The notes beneath the pieces are model-generated. The model saw only the letters and a program-made list of their open reading frames with translations, was not told where the DNA came from and made no database searches. From Streptomonospora alba (lineage in GTDB: Bacteria > Actinomycetota > Actinomycetes > Streptosporangiales > Streptosporangiaceae): a DNA stretch of 64,000 nt. The stretch covers positions 1-64,000 of the forward strand of contig NZ_JROO01000044.1 in the NCBI RefSeq assembly GCF_000826685.1. The letters are read 5' to 3'. Made by a program: the position numbers and the translations under genes. Numbering within the stretch: position 1 is the first letter of the stretch; each line of letters starts with the position of its first letter. Below, one piece after another: positions 47,532 to 56,073 of this stretch.

Positions 47532-48746
47532 ATGCACGTTCTCGTGGCGACCGTGGTGCACCATCCCGAAGACGCGCGCATCCTGCACCGCCAGATCCGC
47601 GCGCTGCTCGACGCCGGCCACCGCGTCACCTACGTGGCGCCCTTCGCCGACTGCGGTGTCACACCGTGGCAGGAACTCGCCCCGGTGAACGTTCCGCGCG
47701 CGTCGGGCCGGCGCCGCACGGCCTCGCTTCGCGCGGCCCGCGCCGTCCTGGCGCGCCTGGCACCGCAGTCCGACGTCCTGCTCCTGCACGACCCCGAACT
47801 CCTGCTCGCCCTACCGCGCACCCGCCCGGCCACAGTGTGGGACGTCCACGAGGACGCGGCGGCGGCGCTGCTGACCAAGCCGTGGCTGCCCCGGCCCTTG
47901 CGGCGCCCGCTGGGTCCTGTCGTGCGCGGCATGGAGCGGCGCGCCGAGCAGCGGATGCACCTGCTGCTGGCCGAGGAGGGTTACCGCGAGCGCTTCGCCC
48001 TGGACCACCCCGTCGTACCCAACACCACCTATGTGCCGGAGCGGCCCGAGCGCAGCCCGGGCACGGACCGGGTGGTCTACCTGGGCCACCTCTCGGCCGC
48101 GCGCGGCGCCGGCGAGCTGGTGGAGATGGGCCGGCTGCTGCGCCCGCACGGCGTTCGGGTCGAGATCATCGGCGCGGCCGACCCCGGCATCCGGCCGATG
48201 CTGCGCGACGCCCACCGCGAGGAGGCCGTGGAGTGGTACGGCTTCGTGCCCAACGACCAGGCCCTGCGCATGATCTCCGGTGCGCTGGCGGGCGTCTGCC
48301 TCCTGCAGGACACCCCGAACTACCGCAGCTCGCTGCCGACCAAGGTGGTCGAGTACATGGCTCACGGCCTGCCCGTGGTCAGCACTCCCAATCCGGCGGC
48401 GGTCTCGCTGGTCAACGGTCGCCCCGAGGGCGACTGCGGCACCGTGGTGCCCTTCGGCGACGCATCGGCGGCCGCCGATGCGGTGCTGCAGCTGCGCTCG
48501 GACGCCATGCTGCGCGAGCGCTTCTCCGCCGCCGGGCACTCCATCGCCCGCTCCGCCTTCCATTGGCCGCTGCAGGCCGATCCGTTCGTGCGCCAACTGG
48601 AGGAGTGGGCCGGCGTCGAAAGGGGCCCCCGGCTGCCGCTGCAGTCCTCCACTCCGGTCGGCGACGCGCACGAGAGGGAGGTCGCGCCGGCGGCACTGCA
48701 CAACCACGGCGCCGGCGCCGAGCCCGCCAGGCGGATGCCGCTGTGA
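47532..48746 (+). CDS. Family 4-type glycosyltransferase
   Basis: 404 residues. GT-B-like protein with HVLVATVVHHPEDARILHRQ at the N-terminus, WDVHEDAAAAL mid-way, then VVYLGHLSAARGAGELVEM and SLPTKVVEYMAHGLPVVSTP. The last is the acidic nucleotide-sugar site. The ATG at 47532 matches the natural start of the fold; an in-frame ATG at 47460 would add 24 unconserved residues and has no clear ribosome binding site. About 160 bases downstream of wecC, same strand; convergent with the GT2 gene. Confidence 0.87.
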   Translation: MHVLVATVVHHPEDARILHRQIRALLDAGHRVTYVAPFADCGVTPWQELAPVNVPRASGRRRTASLRAARAVLARLAPQSDVLLLHDPELLLALPRTRPATVWDVHEDAAAALLTKPWLPRPLRRPLGPVVRGMERRAEQRMHLLLAEEGYRERFALDHPVVPNTTYVPERPERSPGTDRVVYLGHLSAARGAGELVEMGRLLRPHGVRVEIIGAADPGIRPMLRDAHREEAVEWYGFVPNDQALRMISGALAGVCLLQDTPNYRSSLPTKVVEYMAHGLPVVSTPNPAAVSLVNGRPEGDCGTVVPFGDASAAADAVLQLRSDAMLRERFSAAGHSIARSAFHWPLQADPFVRQLEEWAGVERGPRLPLQSSTPVGDAHEREVAPAALHNHGAGAEPARRMPL

Positions 48747-48773
48747 GTCGCGGGCACGGCCCAGACCGCGGAG

Positions 48774-49631
48774 TCAGACCACGGGCGGGCGCCCGTCCAC
48801 GGTCATGCGCCAGACCGTGGACCAGCGCATGGGCCTGCGCGGGCCGCAGTCGCTGCGCCAGCCCTCGCGGAACCCGCGGAACCACGCCCGCAGCTCGGGC
48901 AGCGAGCGCTCCCGCAGCACGGTGATGCCGACCCATACGGCCAGGTGGGCCAGTGCCAGCGTCCAGGGAAGGTTCCGCCGCGCCAGCCACACCCGGTTGC
49001 GCGCGTTGAGCCGGTAGAAGTCCTCGTGCCGGCTGGGGTGGGTCGAGGGGTGGTACATCACCGCCTCGGCGTCGTACTCGATGTGATAGCCGACGTCCAG
49101 CACGCGCCAGGCCAGGTCGCTTTCCTCGTGAGCGTAGAAGAACCCGCCCGGCAGCCCGCCGGCCGTGTCGAAGGCGGCGCGGCGCACCGCGGCGGCACCG
49201 CCCAGGAACGTGGTGACACGACTGGAGCGCAGCGGGTCCCCCACGCGCAGGCGCGGGACGTAGCGGCGCAGGTCGGGGCCGCCGTCGGGGTCGACGATGC
49301 GGAAGGTGAGGATGCCCAGTCGCGGGTCGGCGGCGAAGCGGCGGCTGACGTGGTGGACGAGGTCGCGCGAGCGGTACCAGCCGTCGTCGTCGAGGAACAG
49401 GATGATGTCGCCGCTGGCCGCTTTGACGCCCTCGTTGCGCCCCTCGGGGATACCGATGTTCTCGGGCAGGCGGACCGTGATGACGCCGTCGGGCAGCTCG
49501 GGCAGCTCGGCGCCGTTGCTGACCACGATCAGCTCCAGGTCCGCGCCCTCCTGCTCCAGAACGCTGGTGACCGCACGGCGCAGCTCGGCCGGCCGAGTCC
49601 CCATCGTCAGGATGACGCAGGAGGTCTTCAA
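48774..49631 (-). CDS. Family 2 glycosyltransferase
   Basis: 285 residues, GT-A fold: TSCVILTMGTRPAELRRAV, ENIGIPEGRNEGV, the metal motif ILFLDDDGWY and the acceptor-site block FFYAHEESDLAWRVLDVGY. This resembles rhamnosyl/galactosyl transferases of surface polysaccharides. The TTG at 49631 is chosen because a strong GGAGGTGAG lies six bases upstream; longer readings are low-complexity. Last gene of the leftward CDP-alcohol cluster, though 305 bases and a hairpin separate it from the next gene upstream, so it may be its own unit. Confidence 0.9.
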   Translation of the reverse strand: MKTSCVILTMGTRPAELRRAVTSVLEQEGADLELIVVSNGAELPELPDGVITVRLPENIGIPEGRNEGVKAASGDIILFLDDDGWYRSRDLVHHVSRRFAADPRLGILTFRIVDPDGGPDLRRYVPRLRVGDPLRSSRVTTFLGGAAAVRRAAFDTAGGLPGGFFYAHEESDLAWRVLDVGYHIEYDAEAVMYHPSTHPSRHEDFYRLNARNRVWLARRNLPWTLALAHLAVWVGITVLRERSLPELRAWFRGFREGWRSDCGPRRPMRWSTVWRMTVDGRPPVV

Positions 49632-49891
49632 GGCCAGCTCACCTCCGCACCCGACCGCTTTCCCGTCGTCAACCGTACGCGACGACGAGGCTCCACGGTC
49701 CGCGCTGCGCTGCGGTGCTGCGGCGGGCGGGTCGGACGCTGCAGGGTCGGTTTCGCTCGGCAGGCCTGGACTGGTCATGGGTACCGTTCGTAAACGTGGA
49801 CGCATGGTGGACGGATGATGAGCGTTGCACATCAGGTATAACGGAATGATAAATCACTACGGTCGCCGACCTGCTCACCAGCAGGGCCGCC
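49632..49891. other. Intergenic region upstream of the GT2 gene
   Basis: No gene supported. Positions 49820-49865 are A+T-rich and on the minus strand carry TTATAC-like sequence, a plausible promoter for the GT2 gene. Confidence 0.4.
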
Positions 49892-49921
49892 GGGTGCCCG
49901 GCGGTGCGGCACCGGGCACCC
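49892..49921 (-). terminator. Hairpin after the CDP-alcohol phosphotransferase gene
   Basis: A 10-bp perfect stem (49892-49901 with 49912-49921) 16 bases beyond the stop at 49937. Confidence 0.65.
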
Positions 49922-49936
49922 CCGCTCGCGGTCGGT

Positions 49937-50707
49937 CTACTCCAACCGCCGCGATGCCAGCACGCTGACCATGTGCAGGATCGTCTGCACCGCGGCGACC
50001 GCGACGCACACCACCACCAGCACCCGGGTCGCCATCAGGTCGCCGCGCGCCAGGTCGATCACCGCGGTACCCAGCGCCAGCAGCGAAAGCTCGACGGCCT
50101 GGATGATGCGGTGGAACCGCAGCGCCGAGGCGGCCTTGCGGGCCAGACCCAGCCGCGGCGAGCGGGGCTGGAGCTGGTCGTCGGCGATCTTCTCCGAGAG
50201 CCCGGCCTTGGCGCGGGCCACGACCACGTTGTCGGTCTCGGCCTTGATCAGGGCGGCGCCGAGCGCGGCGGCCATGCCGGCGATCACCCACCCGCCGGCG
50301 TCGAGCCCGCCCTGGGCTCGCACGCCGAGCCCGATGAGCAGGGCGACCTCGGCGAGGTAGTGGCCGATCCGGTCCAGGAAGATCCCGGCGACGCTGGTGC
50401 GCCCGGTGAAGCGGGCGACCTCGCCGTCGGAGCAGTCCAGCAGCAGGTAGAGCTGCACCAGGACGACCGCCGCCGCGGCCGACCAGAATCCTCCCAGCGC
50501 CAGGACGCCGCCGGCCAGCACTCCCGATCCCATCATCAGGTAGGTGATGGGGTTGGGCGGCACGCCCAACCGCACGAAGACCGTGCTGAGATAGGGCGAC
50601 AGGTCGCGCATGTAGAGCCGACCCGCCCAGTGCTCCTCGTTCAGCCGCTGCTTGATGCCCTCGGGCTGACCGCCCGAGCGGATCTCAGCGATCGATGGCT
50701 TGGACAT
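49937..50707 (-). CDS. CDP-alcohol phosphotransferase with Asp-to-His change
   Basis: 256-residue membrane enzyme that should transfer a phospho-alcohol from a CDP-alcohol to another alcohol, releasing CMP. The family motif D-x2-DG-x2-AR-x8-G-x3-D-x3-D is visible at 91-116 (DCSDGEVARFTG, then GIFLDRIGH). The fourth Asp, the presumed general base, is His116. About six membrane helices are spread over residues 35-250. The ATG start at 50707 lies 23 bases inside the upstream dehydrogenase gene, so translation is coupled. Substrate inferred from the neighbours: a CDP-polyol such as CDP-glycerol. Confidence 0.9.
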   Translation of the reverse strand: MSKPSIAEIRSGGQPEGIKQRLNEEHWAGRLYMRDLSPYLSTVFVRLGVPPNPITYLMMGSGVLAGGVLALGGFWSAAAAVVLVQLYLLLDCSDGEVARFTGRTSVAGIFLDRIGHYLAEVALLIGLGVRAQGGLDAGGWVIAGMAAALGAALIKAETDNVVVARAKAGLSEKIADDQLQPRSPRLGLARKAASALRFHRIIQAVELSLLALGTAVIDLARGDLMATRVLVVVCVAVAAVQTILHMVSVLASRRLE

Positions 50708-51752
50708 ATTCCGCCACGCTCCGCCTGATGTCGTCGTCCGAAAGGGCCAGGTGCTCCAGCACGGTGTAGCGTCCCGGCCGGGTGGCGGGGGCGTGGGCCA
50801 CCGCTCGCGCGAACTGCTCCTCGTCCAGGCCGACGTCGCCGGGCAGGGTGGGAAGGCCGTGGCGAAGGAGGCAGGCGCGGATCTCGTTCATGCGCGCCTC
50901 GCCGAACCCCTGGTACCGGCTCCGCAGGAAGTAGGCGTAGAGGGCGCCGATTCCGGCCAGCTCTCCGTGGTTGCTGGTGCCCGGGTAGAGCTGGTCGACG
51001 GCGTGCAGTACCTCGTGGCACGCGCCGCTGGCAGGGCGGCTGGAGCCTGCCACCGACATCGCCATGCCGGAGAGCACGAGCGCCTCGGCCAGCGCGGTCA
51101 GGAAGTCCTGGGAGTCGACGGTGTCGCCCCGGTTGACGATCGCCTCGGCCGCGGTGCGGGCGAAGGTGACCGCCATGCCGTCGACGGGCTCGCCCTGCTC
51201 GCGGCCGGCCAGTTCCCAGTCGGCGATGGCCGACAGGTTGCTGACCACGTCGCCCACACCCGAGCGCACCAGGCGCGGCGGGGCGGCGCGCACGTAGTCG
51301 ACGTCGACCACGACCGCGACCGGCATGGTGACGCCGTAGGAGCCCTTGCCGCTCTCGTGCTCCAGGGAGCTGACCGGCGAGGCGATGCCGTCGTGGGAGA
51401 GGTTGGTGGCCACGGCGACCATGGGGATTCCGGCCATGGAGGCGGCGAACTTGGTGACGTCGATGGTCTTGCCGCCGCCGATTCCGGCAACGGCCTCGTA
51501 GGCGCCCGAGCGCAGCTTCTTGCCCAGCTCGGTGCCCACGTCGACGCTGCCGCCCTCGACCTTGAAGACCTCGCAGTGCGGCAGGTCGAGCTCGGCGGCG
51601 ATCTGGGAACCCTGTCCGGGGCCGACGGCCACGGCGATGCGGCCCTCGTTGGCGATGCGGCGGTCGGCCAGCACGGATCCCAGCGAGGCGATGGCGCCCT
51701 GGCGGACGTCGATCGCCAGCGGCGCATTGATCATGCGGGCTAGTAGTGGCAT
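50685..51752 (-). CDS. Glycerol-1-phosphate dehydrogenase-like enzyme
   Basis: 355 residues of the iron/zinc alcohol dehydrogenase-DHQ synthase superfamily, closest by motif to glycerol-1-phosphate dehydrogenases (archaeal EgsA, bacterial AraM). NAD-site GGGKTID at 92-98. SHDGIASP at 119-126 has the metal-ligand Asp121. GVGDVVSNLSAIADWELAG is at about 166-183. Candidate metal ligands are His246/His250 (ACHEVLHAVD) and His262 (NHGELAGIG). Predicted reaction: dihydroxyacetone phosphate to sn-glycerol 1-phosphate, or a related keto-phosphate to a polyol phosphate. It overlaps the cytidylyltransferase gene by 13 bases and the phosphotransferase gene by 23. Confidence 0.88.
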   Translation of the reverse strand: MPLLARMINAPLAIDVRQGAIASLGSVLADRRIANEGRIAVAVGPGQGSQIAAELDLPHCEVFKVEGGSVDVGTELGKKLRSGAYEAVAGIGGGKTIDVTKFAASMAGIPMVAVATNLSHDGIASPVSSLEHESGKGSYGVTMPVAVVVDVDYVRAAPPRLVRSGVGDVVSNLSAIADWELAGREQGEPVDGMAVTFARTAAEAIVNRGDTVDSQDFLTALAEALVLSGMAMSVAGSSRPASGACHEVLHAVDQLYPGTSNHGELAGIGALYAYFLRSRYQGFGEARMNEIRACLLRHGLPTLPGDVGLDEEQFARAVAHAPATRPGRYTVLEHLALSDDDIRRSVAEYVQAIDR

Positions 51753-52471
51753 GCGATCTCCCTGGCGCGGTTCAGATCGTCGTGGTCGTCGACCTCGACC
51801 CAGTCGACCTCGCCGATCGGCGCGACGGCGACCTTGCCTCCGCGGTCGACCAGCTCCTGGAAACCGTCCTCGTAGTAGAGCTGGGGGTCGCGCTCCCACG
51901 TGGCCCTGAGCGCGTCGGCGATCCGGTCCGACAGCGAGCCCTCGATGAGGGTGGCGCCGATGTACTCGCCGGCGGCCTCGGCGGGGTCTATGAGCTTGGT
52001 GATGCGGCTGAGGTGACCGGAGCCGTCCAGGGTCACCTTCATCTCCTCGTCGGCCAGAGTTTTGGCGCTGTCCACCGCCAGGAGCAGTTCCGGTCCTCGC
52101 GCGGCGAGTAGCGTCTCTTCCACGCTGACCGGATGGACGGTGTCGCCGTTGACGAGGAGGACGCCTTCGGAGAAGTACTCGCGCGCGGTCCACAAGGAGT
52201 AGGCGTTGTTCCACTCCTCGGCCTTGTCGTTGTAGGCGAGGGTGAGTGAGACGCCGTGGCGGCGCTCCATCTCCTGCTTTCGCTGCTCGACGGCCTCAGC
52301 GCGGTAGCCGACGACCACGACCACGTCGGTCAGGCCCGCGGCGGCGAGGTTGCGCAGCGAGATGTCCATGATGGTGGTCTCACCATCGACCGGCACCAGT
52401 GCCTTGGGCAGGGTGTCGGTGTAGGGGCGCAGTCGGCGGCCCGCTCCTGCGGCAAGAACCATACCGAGCAT
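51740..52471 (-). CDS. LicC-like phospho-alcohol cytidylyltransferase
   Basis: 243 residues, nucleotidyltransferase fold: LAAGAGRRLRPYTDTLPKAL at 6-25 (nucleotide loop with Lys23) and the metal Asp in LLVNGDTVHP (Asp110). The acceptor-site motif WNNAYSLW at 87-94 is shared with phosphocholine and inositol-phosphate cytidylyltransferases. It should make a CDP-alcohol from CTP and a small phospho-alcohol. The ATG at 52471 has AAGGAGGAA nine bases upstream. The product of the next gene (a polyol-phosphate-forming dehydrogenase) is the likely substrate. Confidence 0.9.
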   Translation of the reverse strand: MLGMVLAAGAGRRLRPYTDTLPKALVPVDGETTIMDISLRNLAAAGLTDVVVVVGYRAEAVEQRKQEMERRHGVSLTLAYNDKAEEWNNAYSLWTAREYFSEGVLLVNGDTVHPVSVEETLLAARGPELLLAVDSAKTLADEEMKVTLDGSGHLSRITKLIDPAEAAGEYIGATLIEGSLSDRIADALRATWERDPQLYYEDGFQELVDRGGKVAVAPIGEVDWVEVDDHDDLNRAREIACHY

Positions 52472-52487
52472 GTAGGCGTGTTCCTCC

Positions 52488-53126
52488 TTACATCGTGGAG
52501 GCGTCCACGCCTCCCGACTCGTTGCGCGGAGCCCGTGCTTCCGCGATCGGGGCAGCGAGCCAGCTCGTCGTGGCCTCCCAGACGAGCAGCACCGCAAGGT
52601 AACCCGTCAGTACACCGTAGGTGAACGGCAGCCAGCCCAGTGCCCCGCCGGCGGCCAGGACCAGCATCCGCCCGTCCCATCCGAGCATCGCCCGCATGAC
52701 CCAGGCGGGCGGGCGCAGACCGGTGCGGGTGCGGTGCACCGCGTCGGCGTGGTGCAGCGCGACCGCAGCCAAGAGTACGAAGACCAGCGGGCCGCCGACG
52801 CCGGACCCGTAGCCGAGCGCCAGGACATAAAGGTACTCCGTCACGCGCAGGAGGGGCGGGACCAGCCGGTCGAACCGTCCGCTGTGAGGGTGCCCCGAGG
52901 CGACTCCGGAGAGCAGTAGCGCGGCCACCGGTGCGAACAGGGTAATGCCTGCGAGATGGTTGAGGCCCGTCGCCATCAGTGCTCCGGCCACCAGGGCCCC
53001 GGCCAGGGTGGGCAGCAGCGGCGGGAGCCCGCCGGCGGCGAGCCGGCCCATGGCCGTGCTCAGATGCCCGTCGTCACGGAGATAGCGCAGGTCCACGCCG
53101 ACATCGGGCGGTGGGGAAGCGCCCAT
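52488..53126 (-). CDS. Membrane protein, DUF5941-like
   Basis: 212 residues with about five membrane helices. Conserved-looking patches include ALHHADAVHRTRTGL and GWDGRMLVLAAGGALGW, which I associate with the DUF5941 region of actinobacterial proteins linked to CDP-alcohol phosphotransferases. No catalytic DxxDG motif. Three bases separate its start from the stop of the upstream membrane protein and 16 bases from the cytidylyltransferase start, so it is part of the operon. Probably a membrane partner of the pathway; assignment tentative. Confidence 0.65.
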   Translation of the reverse strand: MGASPPPDVGVDLRYLRDDGHLSTAMGRLAAGGLPPLLPTLAGALVAGALMATGLNHLAGITLFAPVAALLLSGVASGHPHSGRFDRLVPPLLRVTEYLYVLALGYGSGVGGPLVFVLLAAVALHHADAVHRTRTGLRPPAWVMRAMLGWDGRMLVLAAGGALGWLPFTYGVLTGYLAVLLVWEATTSWLAAPIAEARAPRNESGGVDASTM

Positions 53127-53129
53127 GGC

Positions 53130-54137
53130 TCACCTCGTGGTGTCGTCGGGGCGGCCGGTGAGTTCGGCGGTGACAGCGAGGACGCACCCCACGATCAGTG
53201 CGACGAACGTCACTCGGGCGTCCCAAATCGTTATCGTCAGGGCCACTACGCCGAAGCGCGCGGCTTGGGGGAAGGCGGCGAGCCACGTGCGGAAGCTCGG
53301 CCGCGGCCCGGGCACGGGAGGTCCCGTGCCGGTGTCGGCGGTGTCGGACGGGAGCGCGGGGCCGCCCGGGGTTTCGCGGTCGTCGGCGGAGGACGCCGCA
53401 CCCAGAGCGTCGGCGCGGCCCTCGGACCAGCCCGGCCAAGGTGCGCCCTTGGGAACCGTGCGGATCCCGAAGAGCAGGCCGTCGCCGGGAGCGGCGGATG
53501 CGGCGCCGCCGGAGGCGTCCCCGTCGGAGGCGTCGCCGTCGCCGTCGCCGTCCGCGACGGTGTCGGCAGTGGCGTCCGCGGACTGTTCCGGGGCCCCGAG
53601 GAGCTCGGCCGTCAGCGACGCGTCCCCGGGAGCGCTGTCGTCCGGGCGCCGACTGGGGTCGACCGCCTCGATGGGCCGGGGCAGCCCGGACTCGGGTGTC
53701 CACTCGGGCCGGCCGACGTCGGCCCTACGCGCGGCCGCCACGGAGTCCCGCAGCGCGAGGGCGATGAGCGCGCCCGCCGCCCAGGCCCACGCGTCGGGCA
53801 CGCCGGCGGCCGTGCCCCCGACCGCGAGCCCGACGTAGACGACGTACTCGCGCAGGCGCCCCAGCACCAGCGCCAGCCACACGTCCAGGCGGTCCCGGCG
53901 CCCGCCGCGCAGCCGGTCGGCCACCGGATCGGTGACGAGGACGGCTCCGAGCAGGAGCGAGCCGACGACGGCGCCGCGAAGTCCGCCCTCGGTGAACCAC
54001 ACGGCCGCCGCGACGGCCAGTACGAGCCCGATCCGCGACATGGCCGACGGGCTGACCCGTCCCCGGCGCGACCGACCGCCGAGGGGTCCGGTGCGCCTGC
54101 TGCCTCCGCGGCCGGAGTGAGCGTCGACGTCTGACAC
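53130..54137 (-). CDS. Membrane protein resembling an eroded CDP-alcohol phosphotransferase
   Basis: 335 residues. After a basic N-terminus come two helices, then DRLDVWLALVLGRLREYVVYVGLAVG, which aligns with the C-terminal half of the CDP-alcohol phosphotransferase motif (normally G-x3-D-x3-D followed by REY). The Asp residues are lost and no DxxDGxxAR precedes it. A disordered Asp/Gly/Ser/Ala linker (about 165-235) leads to a final helical part (SFRTWLAAFPQAARFGVVAL). First gene of the operon; GTG at 54137 with GGGAGGGGC upstream. Likely structural rather than catalytic. Confidence 0.6.
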   Translation of the reverse strand: MSDVDAHSGRGGSRRTGPLGGRSRRGRVSPSAMSRIGLVLAVAAAVWFTEGGLRGAVVGSLLLGAVLVTDPVADRLRGGRRDRLDVWLALVLGRLREYVVYVGLAVGGTAAGVPDAWAWAAGALIALALRDSVAAARRADVGRPEWTPESGLPRPIEAVDPSRRPDDSAPGDASLTAELLGAPEQSADATADTVADGDGDGDASDGDASGGAASAAPGDGLLFGIRTVPKGAPWPGWSEGRADALGAASSADDRETPGGPALPSDTADTGTGPPVPGPRPSFRTWLAAFPQAARFGVVALTITIWDARVTFVALIVGCVLAVTAELTGRPDDTTR

Positions 54138-54337
54138 GGCAGTGCCCCTCCCACGCGGCCTCGAACTCACCGTGTACCCGCGGGGGTACGCATGGCAACC
54201 ACCGGCACACCGGACGCGCGGTAAGAGCGGAAAGTCCAAAAAGCCGGGGAGGACGGGAAATCCGGGGAGCCGGCGAACCGCGTGATACGGGTCGCCGCGG
54301 ACGACGGGGCCCTGGCGGCCCTCTCGCCGGGGCGCGC

Positions 54338-55246
54338 TCAGGCCGCCCGGCCGCCGTCCCCCGGTTCCCGGCGCCCGCGGTCGCCGCCCCGCTCCGCGGC
54401 GGGAGCGTCGGCGCTCTCGGGACCCCCGAGCCGGCGGGCCCGCCGGTCGGCCCCGCCGGCGGCCGTCCCGCCCGGCTCCGACGGCTCGCCGCGCTCCTGC
54501 TCCTCGGCGGCGCGATCCTGCTCGTAGGCCCGCAGCGCTGTGTCGATGCCGGTGTCCAGAGCCAGGCCCCCGTCCCTCAGGTACAGCCCGCGGGTGCAGA
54601 AGCGCCGCAGGTCGGCCTCACTGTGCGAGACCAGGACCATCGTCCTGCCGTCGGCCAGCATCCGCTCGACGGTGCCGTAGCACTTCTCCCGGAACTCCTG
54701 GTCGCCGACTGCCAGCACCTCGTCGACGAGCAGCACGGGGTGCTCCAGCTGGGCGACGAGGGCGAAACCGAGCCGGACCTTCATGCCGCTGGAGTAGTGG
54801 CGTACCGGCATGTCGATGTAGCTCTCGCGCAGGTCGGCGAAGTCGACGATCTCGTCGAAGCGCTCGTCGATGTCCTGCCGGCTCATTCCGTGCAGGGAGC
54901 CGACGAGGTAGATGTTCTCCCGCCCGGTGAGCCGGCCGTTGAACCCGGCCCGCAGCTCCAGCAGCGGAGCGACCCTGCCGCGGACCGCCACCCTGCCCTC
55001 ATCGGGGATGAGGACCCCCGCGATCAGCTTGAGCAGGGTGGACTTGCCGGTTCCGTTCTTACCGACGATGCCCACGCACTCGCCCCGACGGATCCGGAAG
55101 GAGACATCGCGCACCGGCCAGAAGGCTCCCTCCGCACCCGGGCCGCGCCCGGCGCCCAGCAGCAGCTCGCGCAGGCCGCGCCTGCGCCTGCGGTTCGCGG
55201 AGAACCGGATACCGAGGCCCTCGGCCTCGATGACGGGCTCGGTCAT
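54338..55246 (-). CDS. tagH: Polysaccharide/teichoic acid ABC exporter ATPase (TagH-like)
   Basis: 302 residues. ABC ATPase with Walker A VGKNGTGKST near 61-70, signature YSSGMKVRLGFAL and Walker B VLLVDEVLAVGD, all in the form typical of the Wzt/TagH/RfbE branch that exports undecaprenyl-linked glycans. The ~50-residue Ser/Gly/Glu/Arg C-terminal tail is disordered and not a carbohydrate-binding domain. Its ATG shares one base with the permease stop (TGATG), so the pair is coupled. It would move the finished glycan across the membrane. Confidence 0.93.
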   Translation of the reverse strand: MTEPVIEAEGLGIRFSANRRRRRGLRELLLGAGRGPGAEGAFWPVRDVSFRIRRGECVGIVGKNGTGKSTLLKLIAGVLIPDEGRVAVRGRVAPLLELRAGFNGRLTGRENIYLVGSLHGMSRQDIDERFDEIVDFADLRESYIDMPVRHYSSGMKVRLGFALVAQLEHPVLLVDEVLAVGDQEFREKCYGTVERMLADGRTMVLVSHSEADLRRFCTRGLYLRDGGLALDTGIDTALRAYEQDRAAEEQERGEPSEPGGTAAGGADRRARRLGGPESADAPAAERGGDRGRREPGDGGRAA

Positions 55247-56073
55247 CACAGCTCCTTCAGCACCGAGGCCTCCAGACGCCGGAACGTCGCGTACCCGACC
55301 ACCAGGACGAGGATCGCTCCCCCGATGCTCGTCGACAGGACCAGGGCGCCGGGAGCGTCGGCCGGATACCAGACGGCGTGGTGCATCTTGAAGAGGCCCA
55401 GCAGCGGGTTGAACTGGAAAAGCGTCGTGAACCAGGTGGGGAAGCGGTCGGACTCCAGCACCAGGCCCGAGGGGATGATGATGGCCGACGCGTAGAACAG
55501 CACCCGGTTGAGGATGCGCACCATCCGTTCGACGTCGCGCACGAGCACGTTCACCGTCGCCAGCAGCAGTGTCATCCCCAGCGAGAACACCAGCTGCACG
55601 GTGATCGCCAGCGGCAGCCACACCAGAATCCCCTGAGCGCTGGTGCGCCCGCCCAGCGCGAAGACGAAGGCGAGCAGCACCGGCCACGTGAACAGGTAGT
55701 CGGCGAACTTGGCGGCGGCCGCCTGCACGGGGAAGATCTCCCGCGGCATGCGCATCGTGGTGATGAGCTTGCTGTGGCTGATGATCGCGTTGGGCGCCTG
55801 GTTCAGCGACTGGGCGAACCACAGCCACGGCAGCAGACCCGAGATCAGAAACAGCAGGTAACCGCCGGGCGCGTCGCCGCCTCCGGGAACACCGCGGTTC
55901 GTGTCGAATACGAGGCCGAAGACGAAGAAGTAGACCCCCGCCATCGCCAGCGGCTCCAGCATCGACCAGGCGTATCCCAGCAGCGAACCCTGGTACTTGA
56001 CCTTCAGGTCCCGCCGCACGAGGAGGCCGACGACCCGCCGGCTGTGCCAGACGGCCAACGCCCGTGACGCCAC
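55246..56073 (-). CDS. tagG: Polysaccharide/teichoic acid ABC exporter permease (TagG-like)
   Basis: 275 residues, ABC-2 permease with six helices and the family opening VVGLLVRRDLKVKYQGSLLGYAW. FNPLLGLFKMHHAVWYPA lies near the end. The GTG at 56073 is chosen over a start 32 codons upstream because GGGGAGGGGG lies directly before it. Works with TagH to flip lipid-linked polymer to the outer face, where LCP proteins would attach it. Divergent from the cytidylyltransferase gene at 56266. Confidence 0.92.
   Translation of the reverse strand: MASRALAVWHSRRVVGLLVRRDLKVKYQGSLLGYAWSMLEPLAMAGVYFFVFGLVFDTNRGVPGGGDAPGGYLLFLISGLLPWLWFAQSLNQAPNAIISHSKLITTMRMPREIFPVQAAAAKFADYLFTWPVLLAFVFALGGRTSAQGILVWLPLAITVQLVFSLGMTLLLATVNVLVRDVERMVRILNRVLFYASAIIIPSGLVLESDRFPTWFTTLFQFNPLLGLFKMHHAVWYPADAPGALVLSTSIGGAILVLVVGYATFRRLEASVLKEL

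Noticed and set aside
46044-47789. Leftward 581-codon frame opposite wecC
   Set aside because: Antisense shadow; wecC is fully supported by its Rossmann and catalytic motifs.
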